64,000 bases of DNA, from positions 23,693,604 to 23,757,603 of the forward strand of contig NC_088296.1 of NCBI RefSeq assembly GCF_032854445.1, in the 5' to 3' direction. Source of the stretch: Liolophura sinensis (lineage: Eukaryota > Mollusca > Polyplacophora > Chitonida > Chitonidae). Positions 58,301-61,790 of the stretch are shown piece after piece. The notes under the pieces are model-generated. The model did no database searches and was not told where the DNA came from. It worked only from the letters and a program-made list of their open reading frames with translations. Position 1 is the stretch's first letter; each line of letters begins with the position of its first letter. Both the position numbers and the translations under genes were made by a program.

Positions 58301-61210
58301 ACATCTTACTAGAAAAAATTATGTACAGTAAGATTCCAAAAACACCAAAAGTAATATTATATGGCATTCAGTTAATTTATCACCTTCTTTGTGATGGCTA
58401 TCTTTCGTCCAGTGGCCTCCTTTGTGACAGTCTCTGATGGCTATCTCTCATCCAATGGCCTTCTTTGCGACAGTCTCTGATGGCTATCTCTCGTCCAGTG
58501 GTCTCCTTTGTGACAGTCTCTGATGGCTATCTCTCATCCAGTGGCCTTCTTTGTGACAGTCTCTGATGGCCATCTCTCATCCAGTGGCCTCCTTTGTGAC
58601 AGTCTCTGATGGCTATCTCTCATCCAGTGGCCTTCTTTGTGACAGTCTCTGATGGCTATCTCTCATCCAGTGGCCTTCTTTGTGACAGTCTCTGATGGCT
58701 ATCTCTCACCAAGTGGCCTTCTTTGTGACAGTCTCTGATGGCCATCTCTCATCCAGTGGCCTTTTTTGTGACAGTCTCTGATGGCTATCTCTCATCCAGT
58801 GGCCTTCTTTGTGACAGTCTCTGATGGCTATCTCTCATCCAGTGGCCTTCTTTGTGACAGTCTCTCATGGCTATCTCTCATCCAGTGGCCTTCTTTGTGA
58901 CAGTCTCTGATGGCTATCTTTCATCCAATGGCCTTCTTTGTGACAGTCTCTGATGGCTATCTCTCATCCAGTGGCCTTCTTTGTGACACTCTCTGATGGC
59001 TATCTCTCATCCAGTGGCCTTCTTTGTGACAGTCTCTGATGGCTATCTCTTACCCAGTGGCCTTCTTTGTGACAGTCTCTGATGGCCATCTCTCATCCAG
59101 TGACCTTCTTTGTGACAGTCTCTGATGGCTATCTCTCATCCAGTGGCCTTCTTTGTGACAGTCTCTGATGGCTATCTCTCATCCAATGGCCTTCTTTGTG
59201 ACAGTCTCTCATGGCTATCTCCCATCCAATGGCCTTCTTTGTGACACTCTCTGATGGCTATCTCCCATCCAATGGCCTTCTTTGTGACACTCTGTGATGA
59301 CTATCTCTCATCCAATGATTCTCTCCATTACAGATTGTTCTGGCAGTGTCACAACTGATGTGGTGCAGAGATATACAGGACATCCTAGAGTCTGACTTTG
59401 ACAGACTGGAAGGGATGAAAGACTTTGAAACCAAGAGTTACGCTGTAAGTGTTTTTGTGGTATATTTTTGAAAATTGAGGACAAAATTACAAATAGCATT
59501 TGACTCACGAAACAAAGACCACTTAGTGATATAAATTTTCTTTATGGTGAATTTATTTCTTTATTTTTCCTCGGCTCCATCATTTTTTTTGTTTAAGCTG
59601 GTAACTGATGTCATCAAATAATGATTCAGGGCATTGATTTAAATGTTGTAAATATTACAGAGACATCACTTTATGAACAATTTTTTAAATAACAAATCTA
59701 ACGTTTTACCAAGCAAAACGAAAAGTTGTCACATAAGTTTTATTTAAAGACCTGCTTTGTTGCATCTTTAAACTTTTAGTGAAATGGCAGCCTAATTTAT
59801 TTATAGTCTGATTATGTGAGATACTTCCAGTGTCTGGTGGACGATAGAACAATGATATTAACTGTATTTAATACCTGATGTAGGAAAATTTCGTTTACCT
59901 AAGCTAGGAAATTTTCAATCATATGTACCTAATCCATGAAGTTTTCATTTACCTAATCTAGGAAAGTTTCAGTGGCCTAGTCTAGTAAATTTTCAGTGAT
60001 CAAAACTAGGAAGTTTTCAGCTACCTTTAAATCTAGGTAATTTTCAATGGCCTAGTCTTGGAAATTTTCATTTACTTAATTTAGGAAATTTTCAGTGACC
60101 AAATCTTATTAATTCAGTTACCAGTGCCTAATCTTGGAAGCTTTTATGACTATTTACACTTAATACAAAACAGTACTTTTTATTATTGGAGGGCTCCAGG
60201 GAAGGTCAAATTGAATTTATTTGACTGAACAAGCCTTGGTAAATAAAGTTATTATGGCCTCATGTTATGTTCACTTTACTCTTGTTTACAGGACCTAAAC
60301 GCTCTGGCCGCTATTGTGCGTGGTGAGCTGCCCAAACTGGCCCGCAGTGTTCTCTGTGCTCTGATCACTATTGATGTCCATGCCAGGGACATGGTCACTG
60401 AGATGGTCAGGAACAAGGTAAGGAGAACATGGCAACAATTGCAGACCATACACATGGGAACAGGGTTAGAACATGGGGCAGTGAGACACAGCAAAAGTAT
60501 GCAGATAATAACTTATCTTTTCAAGATTGGCAAGTATTTGTATTGTAATATGTCCTAAACATCTGTGCTTGCACTTCTGTATACTGTGTTTTCACACTGT
60601 AAATTTCATTGATACACTGCAAAATATATAGCAGTGCACATGCTTATTTTACTAGCCATTTACATGAACTTTTCTGATGAATCCGTCTTAGGTTGACAGT
60701 GTGGCTAGCTTTGAGTGGCAGAAGCAACTCAGGTACTACTGGGACACAGACCTGGACAACTGTGTGGTGCGCATGTCTAACTCTCTCTACATCTACGGCT
60801 ATGAGTACCTGGGAGCGTCCATGAGACTGGTCATCACACCTCTAACAGTAAGTCCGCATACTCCTTTGCCTTATACAGGAAGGATTCCACGACACAGTTT
60901 CTAACTTTTACCACAATTTGAAATTTATAGCTTATGTTTGTGGCCCTATAGAAATAAACATTTTGACCACCTCATGAGTGTTTATCTTAAAACAGATTTC
61001 AACTATTCATGGTCATACTTCACTTGTATGTTTCCCCTCACCCCCCAGGACAAGTGCTATCTGTGTCTGATGGGAGCTCTCCAGCTGGACCTTGGTGGGG
61101 CACCAGCTGGCCCTGCGGGGACTGGCAAGACAGAGACCACTAAGGATCTGGCCAAGGCCCTGGCTAAGCAGTGTGTTGTTTTCAACTGTTCTGACGGCCT
61201 GGACTACAAG
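34063..61210 (+). CDS. DNAH6: DNAH6, axonemal inner-arm dynein heavy chain, 5' 31 coding exons (gene continues past window)
   Basis: DNAH6 is a single-headed inner-arm dynein heavy chain that powers ciliary and flagellar beating. The 31 exons listed below join without a phase break to 4632 nt (1544 codons). Residues 104-130 contain the DNAH6-like [13 protein letters not shown] motif near the N-terminus. Residues about 250-1000 are the tail ([34 protein letters not shown]). Residues about 1000-1440 are the linker ([66 protein letters not shown]). AAA1 starts at about residue 1460, with Walker A GPAGTGKT at 1511-1518. DNAH6 was chosen over other axonemal chains from remembered human DNAH6 similarity across the whole N-terminus. 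About 2600 residues (rest of AAA1, AAA2-6, stalk, C-terminal domain) lie outside. Confidence 0.93.
34630..34875 (+). repeat. SINE, near full length
   Basis: CTCTGTGGCCAAGGTGGTTA head, CTCTCACCAATGTGGTAGCA, CAGCAACCTGCAGATGGGTG, tail CATCAATCAAATATATAAAT. Confidence 0.8.
34880..35216 (+). mobile_element. Second SINE-like retroelement with 11 bp target duplication
   Basis: TTGGCTCATCC flanks both sides (34880-34890 and 35206-35216). The 3' end reads CTGAAATATTGTTGAAAGCG..GTTAAAACTTTCACTCACT, a (CACT)n tail typical of some mollusc SINEs. It is about 315 bp without an evident tRNA head. Confidence 0.75.
35414..36344. repeat. 62 bp x 15 minisatellite in DNAH6 intron 2
   Basis: CTGATTTAGGAGATGAAATC..CAGGTACACTGTGCAAG, exact 62 bp spacing over 15 units with few substitutions: recent, homogeneous. 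Confidence 0.97.
36512..36716 (+). mobile_element. MITE-A copy in DNAH6 intron 2
   Basis: Left TACCTAATTCTCCAACATTT, right TTGAAGGTTTACAGTA. Internal CCAATATTTTGAAACATTCA is shared with 6692 and 11422. Confidence 0.75.
36824..37027 (+). CDS. DNAH6: DNAH6 exon 3: residues 104-171
   Basis: Acceptor TTTTTTTAG, donor AAACAG|GTATGT, 68 codons. It carries the [15 protein letters not shown] motif shared with DNAH6 and a proline/acid-rich low-complexity tail. Intron 3 (37028-37775) contains two partial SINEs (37260-37380, 37475-37590). Confidence 0.9.
37260..37380 (+). repeat. SINE 3' fragment
   Basis: TTATACCCACCGTAATGCTT, AAATAAGTGAAATATTCTTG and GTACGACGTAAAACACAAAC. Confidence 0.75.
37475..37590 (+). 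repeat. SINE 3' fragment
   Basis: CAGATGGTCGTGGGTATCCT, CGTCGTATAAGTGAAATATT and AAAACACCAATCAAAATATA. Confidence 0.75.
37776..37887 (+). CDS. DNAH6: DNAH6 exon 4: residues 172-209
   Basis: Acceptor CTCCCCAG, donor AAAG|GTATGA, out phase 1. A Pro/Ser/Arg-rich linker ([17 protein letters not shown]), poorly conserved but forced by phase with exons 3 and 5. Intron 4 (37888-38865) holds an inverted-repeat MITE, a 20 bp x 4 repeat and SINE pieces. Confidence 0.85.
38257..38444. mobile_element. MITE-D, 188 bp with about 31 bp inverted termini
   Basis: Left GGGGCTAATTTCACAAAGCC and right (minus strand) GGGGTTGATTTTACAAAGCC, continuing ATGTCTGACTT / ATTTCTGACTT. Only one copy was seen. Confidence 0.75.
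38586..38665. repeat. 20 bp x 4 repeat
   Basis: CTGGTGTACTCTGGACAATC four times (one with C for T). Confidence 0.95.
38690..38830 (+). repeat. Two SINE pieces (a tail, then a head)
   Basis: CATTGAAATATACTTGAGTT with AACACTAATCCAATAAAA is a tail. CCTCCATGGCCAAGGGGTTA..GTACGCTAGTGCAGCAC is the head of another copy, cut off before the body. Confidence 0.65.
38866..39001 (+). CDS. DNAH6: DNAH6 exon 5: residues 209-254
   Basis: Acceptor TTCTCAG, donor AAA|GTAAGT, out phase 2. It encodes [16 protein letters not shown] and [13 protein letters not shown], equivalent to the DNAH6 GFLYM..VPRSSIEYD region. Intron 5 (39002-39340) has a diverged SINE. Confidence 0.92.
39035..39180 (+). repeat. SINE, diverged 3' half
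   Basis: CCAGCAGCCTGTGG, TTCTGCCAGGCCCTGCTCG and the AAACTCCAATAATAAATAAA tail. Confidence 0.6.
39341..39488 (+). CDS. DNAH6: DNAH6 exon 6: residues 254-303
   Basis: Acceptor TGCCACAG, donor ACACAG|GTAAAT, out phase 0. It encodes VVNHDNI..DYGTIS..GVTRV and [19 protein letters not shown], a conserved tail block. Intron 6 (39489-39752): nothing recognised. Confidence 0.93.
39753..39875 (+). CDS. DNAH6: DNAH6 exon 7: residues 304-344
   Basis: Acceptor TTATTTCAG, donor AACCCA|GTGAGT, 41 codons. [18 protein letters not shown] and [13 protein letters not shown] are signatures of the DNAH6/DNAH1/DNAH7-type tails. Intron 7 (39876-41472) shows only a 14 bp short repeat at about 41215-41250. Confidence 0.95.
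41473..41607 (+). CDS. DNAH6: DNAH6 exon 8: residues 345-389
   Basis: Acceptor CGTTGCAG, donor AACGAG|GTACGT, 45 codons. [20 protein letters not shown] and a following [11 protein letters not shown] block. Intron 8 (41608-41989): no element recognised. Confidence 0.94.
41990..42116 (+). CDS. DNAH6: DNAH6 exon 9: residues 390-432
   Basis: Acceptor TCCCTGCAG, donor CCCAG|GTTTGT (weaker), out phase 1. [20 protein letters not shown] matches the conserved RRACR.ALRAAGF.PDD block. Intron 9 (42117-42542) carries a MITE-C-like sequence (42150-42345). Confidence 0.92.
42150..42345 (+). mobile_element. MITE-C-related sequence in DNAH6 intron 9
   Basis: AAAAATTTCACCTAAATAGT, AAGATATCATCATACCTACC and CAAACCTCAAAACAATTTTC correspond in order to the 15232 copy. 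Confidence 0.55.
42543..42681 (+). CDS. DNAH6: DNAH6 exon 10: residues 432-478
   Basis: Acceptor CCCTTGTAG, donor ACATG|GTGAGA, out phase 2. [20 protein letters not shown] matches the DNAH6 [14 protein letters not shown] block. Intron 10 (42682-43106) has a (GTTT)n tract (42815-42845) and a repetitive CACTTTC pyrimidine tract before the next acceptor. Confidence 0.94.
42815..42845. repeat. (GTTT)n microsatellite
   Basis: About seven GTTT units in DNAH6 intron 10. Confidence 0.95.
43107..43278 (+). CDS. DNAH6: DNAH6 exon 11: residues 478-535, apparent GC donor
   Basis: Acceptor [28 protein letters not shown] is strongly conserved. No in-phase GT donor exists near the conserved end, so the model uses AAAAG|GCATGG (GC-AG intron), phase 0. 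An alternative is AAA|GTAACT with the exon ending at 43338 (20 more codons). Intron 11 contains an inverted-repeat element (43345-43564). Confidence 0.8.
43345..43564. mobile_element. MITE-E, about 220 bp inverted-repeat element
   Basis: Left ACTGTATTTCACCTAAAGTT, right (minus strand) ACTGTATATTCACCTAATGT. It lies just after the alternative donor of exon 11. Single copy in the window. Confidence 0.65.
43909..44117 (+). CDS. DNAH6: DNAH6 exon 12: residues 536-605
   Basis: Acceptor GTGTTACAG, donor ACCAG|GTAAGG, out phase 2. An acidic start ([10 protein letters not shown]), then [20 protein letters not shown] and [12 protein letters not shown], well conserved. Intron 12 (44118-44476): nothing recognised. 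Confidence 0.94.
44477..44585 (+). CDS. DNAH6: DNAH6 exon 13: residues 605-641
   Basis: Acceptor TTCCAAAG, donor CTCAGG|GTCAGT, out phase 0. [20 protein letters not shown] matches the family. Its donor is the first unit of a degenerate GTCAGTTGTCTCCCTTTAAT repeat that runs to about 44790. Intron 13 also holds a MITE-B (44787-45007) and a SINE (45120-45275). Confidence 0.93.
44585..44790. repeat. Degenerate about 32 bp repeat starting at the exon 13 donor
   Basis: CAGTTGTCTCCCTTTAATGC-like units, about 6, beginning within the donor GTCAGTTGTCTCCC. Confidence 0.85.
44787..45007 (+). mobile_element. MITE-B copy in DNAH6 intron 13
   Basis: The best-preserved copy: TACCCTAATTCTTCTCATTT..GGGACA on the left and TGTCCCAAAAACTGGAAGAA..TATGGTA on the right, 221 bp. 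It begins with TA and ends with TA. Confidence 0.82.
45120..45275 (+). repeat. SINE, 3' half in DNAH6 intron 13
   Basis: GCCGTACATGGGAAGGTCTT, TGGTTTCCTCCCACCATATT, AAAACACCAATCAAATAAAT. Confidence 0.83.
45503..45623 (+). CDS. DNAH6: DNAH6 exon 14: residues 642-682, 3' end inside a tandem array
   Basis: Acceptor GTTCCTCAG, donor CATG|GTAAGT at 45624, out phase 1. [28 protein letters not shown] matches the family's FKENESLDLQAL. The last 66 nt plus donor form the first unit of a 72 bp tandem array. Later donors are blocked in frame by a TGA at 45683-45685, so only the first donor gives the conserved protein. Confidence 0.93.
45558..46366. repeat. 72 bp x about 11.3 array of exon 14 end plus splice donor
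   Basis: Each unit reads CTTACAGAGAGTTTTACAAA..GTCACAGGAACATG|GTAAGT. Unit starts: 45558, 45630, 45702, 45774, 45846, 45918, 45987, 46059, 46131, 46203, 46273, 46345. Donors intact at 45624, 45696, 45768, 45912, 45981, 46053, 46125, 46197, 46267 and 46339; lost at 45840 (TATTAAGT). Units 6 and 10 have 3 and 2 bp deletions. Confidence 0.97.
46626..46777 (+). CDS. DNAH6: DNAH6 exon 15: residues 682-732
   Basis: Acceptor TCATTTTAG, donor TCGAT|GTGAGT, out phase 0. [33 protein letters not shown] and RCLD are DNAH6-type. Intron 15 (46778-47435) ends in an (AATC/AGTC)n microsatellite at 47383-47421. Confidence 0.94.
47383..47421. repeat. (ATCA/GTCA)n microsatellite
   Basis: Short tetranucleotide run just before the exon 16 polypyrimidine tract. 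Confidence 0.9.
47436..47588 (+). CDS. DNAH6: DNAH6 exon 16: residues 733-783
   Basis: Acceptor TTCCACAG, donor ACGAGG|GTAAGT, 51 codons. [20 protein letters not shown] and [10 protein letters not shown] match DNAH6. Intron 16 (47589-48209) holds a short SINE fragment (47835-47895). Confidence 0.95.
47835..47895 (-). repeat. SINE 3' end fragment
   Basis: TATTTATTTGATAGGTGTTT and CTCAACAATATTTTACTTAT only. Confidence 0.7.
48210..48311 (+). CDS. DNAH6: DNAH6 exon 17: residues 784-817
   Basis: Acceptor TATGACAG, donor TACCAG|GTATGG, 34 codons. [20 protein letters not shown] is a conserved tail motif. Intron 17 (48312-48779) is AT-rich with nothing recognised. Confidence 0.94.
48780..48929 (+). 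CDS. DNAH6: DNAH6 exon 18: residues 818-867
   Basis: Acceptor ATTTTCTCAG, donor GCACAG|GTGAGG, 50 codons. [20 protein letters not shown] is followed by a heptad-like charged helix ([14 protein letters not shown]). Intron 18 is only 189 bp. Confidence 0.94.
49119..49247 (+). CDS. DNAH6: DNAH6 exon 19: residues 868-910
   Basis: Acceptor TACCACAG, donor TTCAAG|GTAAAA, 43 codons. [20 protein letters not shown] and [16 protein letters not shown] are conserved. Intron 19 (49248-52562) hosts the pogo-like transposon and a 21 bp x 4 repeat (52320-52403). Confidence 0.94.
49298..52077 (-). mobile_element. Full-length pogo-like (Tc1/mariner superfamily) DNA transposon
   Basis: Terminal inverted repeats: CCGTAAGCTGGGGTGAATTC on the left (from 49300), and on the right, read on the minus strand, CCGTAAATTGGGGTGACTTC (ending 52075), about 22 of 24 bp matching including GGAC. 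Each end is flanked by TA (49298-49299 and 52076-52077), the usual target duplication. Inside each end are further copies of a GTCCGAATTCACCCC-like motif (about 49484, 49508, 51636, 51656, 52034, 52050), possible transposase binding sites. The element is 2776 bp, lies antisense in DNAH6 intron 19 and carries one intact transposase ORF. It appears recent and possibly active. Confidence 0.92.
49755..51623 (-). CDS. Pogo-like DDD transposase (622 aa)
   Basis: A cut-and-paste transposase with no frameshift or stop. Residues about 17-58 form a psq-type helix-turn-helix ([20 protein letters not shown]), followed by a CENP-B-like HTH region (about 68-140, [12 protein letters not shown]). The DDE_1-type catalytic core shows D177 (NYDETN), D285 (GDNLSSH) and D321 ([11 protein letters not shown]), with 35 residues between the second and third (DD35D). 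The C-terminus is acidic/Ser-Glu-rich, then has a basic region. The start at MPRKYKK was chosen; the frame is open for 22 more codons upstream, but these come from terminal repeat sequence. It is a single exon, unlike its surroundings. Confidence 0.93.
   Translation of the reverse strand: MPRKYKKVVGGRAMNTSLPDKLEKAVKAVKDGKLSVRKAAAQYNVKRSTLQDHVSRRHLGKQGVQPALSPEEENLLTDRLVLCGKWGFPLTLMDLRLFVKSYLDRRGKTVRAFRNNIPGPEWAKGFMKRHQKQLSERNSQNIKLARAEIGEEVLTTYFNNLEKETQDVSPSHIVNYDETNLTDDPGRKKIVVKRGSRYPERVQNFSKSATSLMIAAAADSTVLPYYVVYRSKHLYDTWTTGGPERCRFNRSLSGWFDQVCFEDWFSNVILPYMRRLNGRKVLIGDNLSSHLSPYVIEKCQEHDIAFVFLPPNSTHLTQPLDVAFFRPMKIFWRQILDKWKISGEGRRCTSIPKDVFPRLLHERSEKLSTTQSANVKSGFKKCGIVPHDPTPVLDRIPKETEKTPEGAGGHGVDGALIALLKDMRGADCQQPKKRAKRLRVEPGKSVSSEDLSHNDDDNGETSDSEETSSGEEESTEASSESTEGEDSNKGVSSHCDNIETEGVQGTSSSGNAQRSSGRTGLTGVVNVKSIKELHVDQWVLVRLGDRVKKLFIGRIDTVYYSDGDLEVSFLRRKGLQTNVFVHPKEEDCALVNFDQIVGALNQPQTLRRGLLKFAVDASEWIP
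52320..52403. repeat. 21 bp x 4 repeat
   Basis: GTGAAGTGTGACATGGACA-type unit four times in DNAH6 intron 19. Confidence 0.95.
52563..52676 (+). CDS. DNAH6: DNAH6 exon 20: residues 911-948
   Basis: Acceptor TCTCTCTAG, donor ACTGAG|GTAAGC, 38 codons. [20 protein letters not shown] and [10 protein letters not shown] match. Intron 20 (52677-53286) has a near-full-length SINE (52745-53005). Confidence 0.94.
52745..53005 (+). repeat. SINE, near full length in DNAH6 intron 20
   Basis: Head AGGCCTCCATGGCCTAGTGG, box B-like GTGAGTTCAATTC, body GGGAAGGTCTGTCAGCAAAC, tail AACAGCAATCAAATAAGTAA. Confidence 0.85.
53287..53430 (+). CDS. DNAH6: DNAH6 exon 21: residues 949-996
   Basis: Acceptor TATTGCAG, donor GATAAG|GTAGGG, 48 codons. 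[20 protein letters not shown] matches the DNAH6 [13 protein letters not shown] block. Intron 21 (53431-54014) contains a degenerate about 31 bp repeat (53848-53945). Confidence 0.94.
53848..53945. repeat. About 31 bp x 3 degenerate repeat
   Basis: TTATGCTACTTCTCATGCTA followed by CTTCTGC, in DNAH6 intron 21. Confidence 0.9.
54015..54224 (+). CDS. DNAH6: DNAH6 exon 22: residues 997-1066, linker
   Basis: Acceptor CTGCCCAG, donor AAAAAG|GTCAGT, 70 codons. [16 protein letters not shown] and [20 protein letters not shown] are signature linker motifs shared by all dyneins. Intron 22 (54225-54597): nothing recognised. Confidence 0.96.
54598..54810 (+). CDS. DNAH6: DNAH6 exon 23: residues 1067-1137, linker
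   Basis: Acceptor TAATTACAG, donor AACACTG|GTGAGT, 71 codons. [37 protein letters not shown] and RVEDWAKQL are classic linker residues. Intron 23 (54811-55464) contains a MITE-A (55211-55430). Confidence 0.96.
55211..55430 (+). mobile_element. MITE-A copy in DNAH6 intron 23
   Basis: Left GGCCTAATTCCTCAACCTTT, right CAAGGTTGAAAAATTACATT. Its core GGTTGGCCAATTTCAGAACA matches the copy at 10269. Confidence 0.75.
55465..55645 (+). CDS. DNAH6: DNAH6 exon 24: residues 1138-1198, linker
   Basis: Acceptor CGTATACAG, donor CCAG|GTAAGT at 55646, out phase 1. [20 protein letters not shown] and the [12 protein letters not shown] block. The last 40 nt of the exon plus 18 nt of intron are duplicated directly downstream with a second intact donor at 55704. 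Confidence 0.96.
55606..55721. repeat. 58 bp x 2 duplication of exon 24 end and donor
   Basis: AACAAAGTCCCGCAGGCCAT..CAACCAG|GTAAGTCACC occurs at 55606 and 55664, giving donors at 55646 and 55704. Confidence 0.95.
56008..56104 (+). CDS. DNAH6: DNAH6 exon 25: residues 1198-1230, donor inside a MITE
   Basis: Acceptor AATTTCAG, out phase 2. [20 protein letters not shown] and SKRVIFPR are highly conserved. The donor reads CCAAG|GTACCC, where the TA is the target site of a MITE (56106-56255). Intron 25 (56105-57114) also holds a diverged SINE-like stretch (56875-57015). Confidence 0.94.
56106..56255 (+). mobile_element. MITE-A copy inserted in the exon 25 splice donor
   Basis: 150 bp, left TACCCTAATCCCTCAACCTT, right TGGTTAGAGAATTACAGTA. 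The first two bases (TA) are bases 2-3 of the exon 25 donor. Deleting the element leaves AAG|GTAAAC, a better donor than the present GTACCC. Confidence 0.82.
57115..57281 (+). CDS. DNAH6: DNAH6 exon 26: residues 1230-1286, linker
   Basis: Acceptor GTTTGCAG, donor TGGAG|GTAACT, out phase 1. [20 protein letters not shown] and [14 protein letters not shown] are universal dynein linker motifs. Intron 26 (57282-57507): nothing recognised. Confidence 0.96.
57508..57581 (+). CDS. DNAH6: DNAH6 exon 27: residues 1286-1310
   Basis: Acceptor GTTTTTCAG, donor GGCAAG|GTAAAG, out phase 0. [20 protein letters not shown] matches. Intron 27 (57582-58003) has a poly-T run at about 57615-57635 and nothing else. 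Confidence 0.95.
58004..58150 (+). CDS. DNAH6: DNAH6 exon 28: residues 1311-1359
   Basis: Acceptor GTTCTGCAG, donor CACCAG|GTGAGT, 49 codons. [20 protein letters not shown] and the following basic helix match the dynein GNVE.WL..VE..M block. Intron 28 (58151-59333) holds a MITE-C-like copy and the 43 bp array. Confidence 0.95.
58199..58370 (-). mobile_element. MITE-C-related sequence in DNAH6 intron 28
   Basis: TTATGGACCTAAAATTTCAC at one end. The internal GGTGTTTTGAGGTTTGTTTT and GGATGACATCTTACTAG are the reverse complement of the 15232 core. Confidence 0.5.
58384..59327. repeat. 43 bp x about 22 minisatellite up to exon 29 acceptor
   Basis: Unit TGTGACAGTCTCTGATGGCT..CATCCAGTGGCCTTCTT. 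Each unit carries a pyrimidine tract plus GTGACAG| that resembles a 3' splice site. Confidence 0.96.
59334..59444 (+). CDS. DNAH6: DNAH6 exon 29: residues 1360-1396
   Basis: Acceptor CTCCATTACAG, donor TACGCT|GTAAGT, 37 codons. [20 protein letters not shown] matches the family's Q..WC..V block. The acceptor lies within about 10-20 nt of the end of the 43 bp array. Intron 29 (59445-60291) has degenerate about 26 bp repeats (59881-60115). Confidence 0.94.
59881..60115. repeat. Degenerate about 26 bp repeat
   Basis: About nine copies of TACCTAATCTAGGAAATTTT / CAGTG in DNAH6 intron 29. Confidence 0.8.
60292..60417 (+). CDS. DNAH6: DNAH6 exon 30: residues 1397-1438
   Basis: Acceptor TGTTTACAG, donor AACAAG|GTAAGG, 42 codons. 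[20 protein letters not shown] and [16 protein letters not shown] are conserved just before AAA1. Intron 30 (60418-60691): nothing recognised. Confidence 0.96.
60692..60847 (+). CDS. DNAH6: DNAH6 exon 31: residues 1439-1490, entry into AAA1
   Basis: Acceptor CCGTCTTAG, donor CTAACA|GTAAGT, 52 codons. [20 protein letters not shown] and [18 protein letters not shown] are the canonical entry to the motor ring. Intron 31 (60848-61048): nothing recognised. Confidence 0.97.
61049..61210 (+). CDS. DNAH6: DNAH6 exon 32: residues 1491-1544, AAA1 Walker A
   Basis: Acceptor CCCCCCAG, donor TACAAG|GTGAGA, 54 codons. It contains the ATP-binding P-loop [18 protein letters not shown] and [14 protein letters not shown] of the main dynein ATPase site. 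Intron 32 runs to the window end and holds plain AT-rich DNA to 61790, then a 55 bp array. Confidence 0.98.
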
Positions 61211-61790
61211 GTGAGATGTGGACATAGCAGAGTATCTGTTATCCTGCCTTTTCAGTGAAGCTTTGAATGAAAGGGTAAACCATTAATACATGGAACGCAT
61301 TCATTTTACGTGTAGCTGAAATTTTGTGTACATAATGAGGCTTTTTGTTGTAAATGACATTCAGTTTTGCTCCATTGTCTTATATGATTCACCACGCGGT
61401 GGTAAGATAAAAATTGTTAAGATTTGTTCAGATACATGTAATACGATTTTAAACGCATCAACTCCTCAGAGTTGACTAGTCAGGTGAAAGTAATTTTCAT
61501 AATTTGCACTTGAAATACTGAATTTTACCACAACTTACTCTGAAAATGAAGAAAGAAACACGGCTTTGCGCTATGACACTGCAGTTTTTGGAATTAAGAC
61601 ACTCACTTTGTGCAAGAGTTGATTAGAATGTTATTTTTCTCATCAAAACTATGTTGGGCTTTAGTAAATACTCTTTCTTCCACCATCCTTGTTAACTCAA
61701 CTTCACCATCTCATTTTAATTACATGCATTACAATATTTTAACTCCATACAAAGTTGTTTTGTCTGCCTATACCTTGATGAAAAAGTTTG

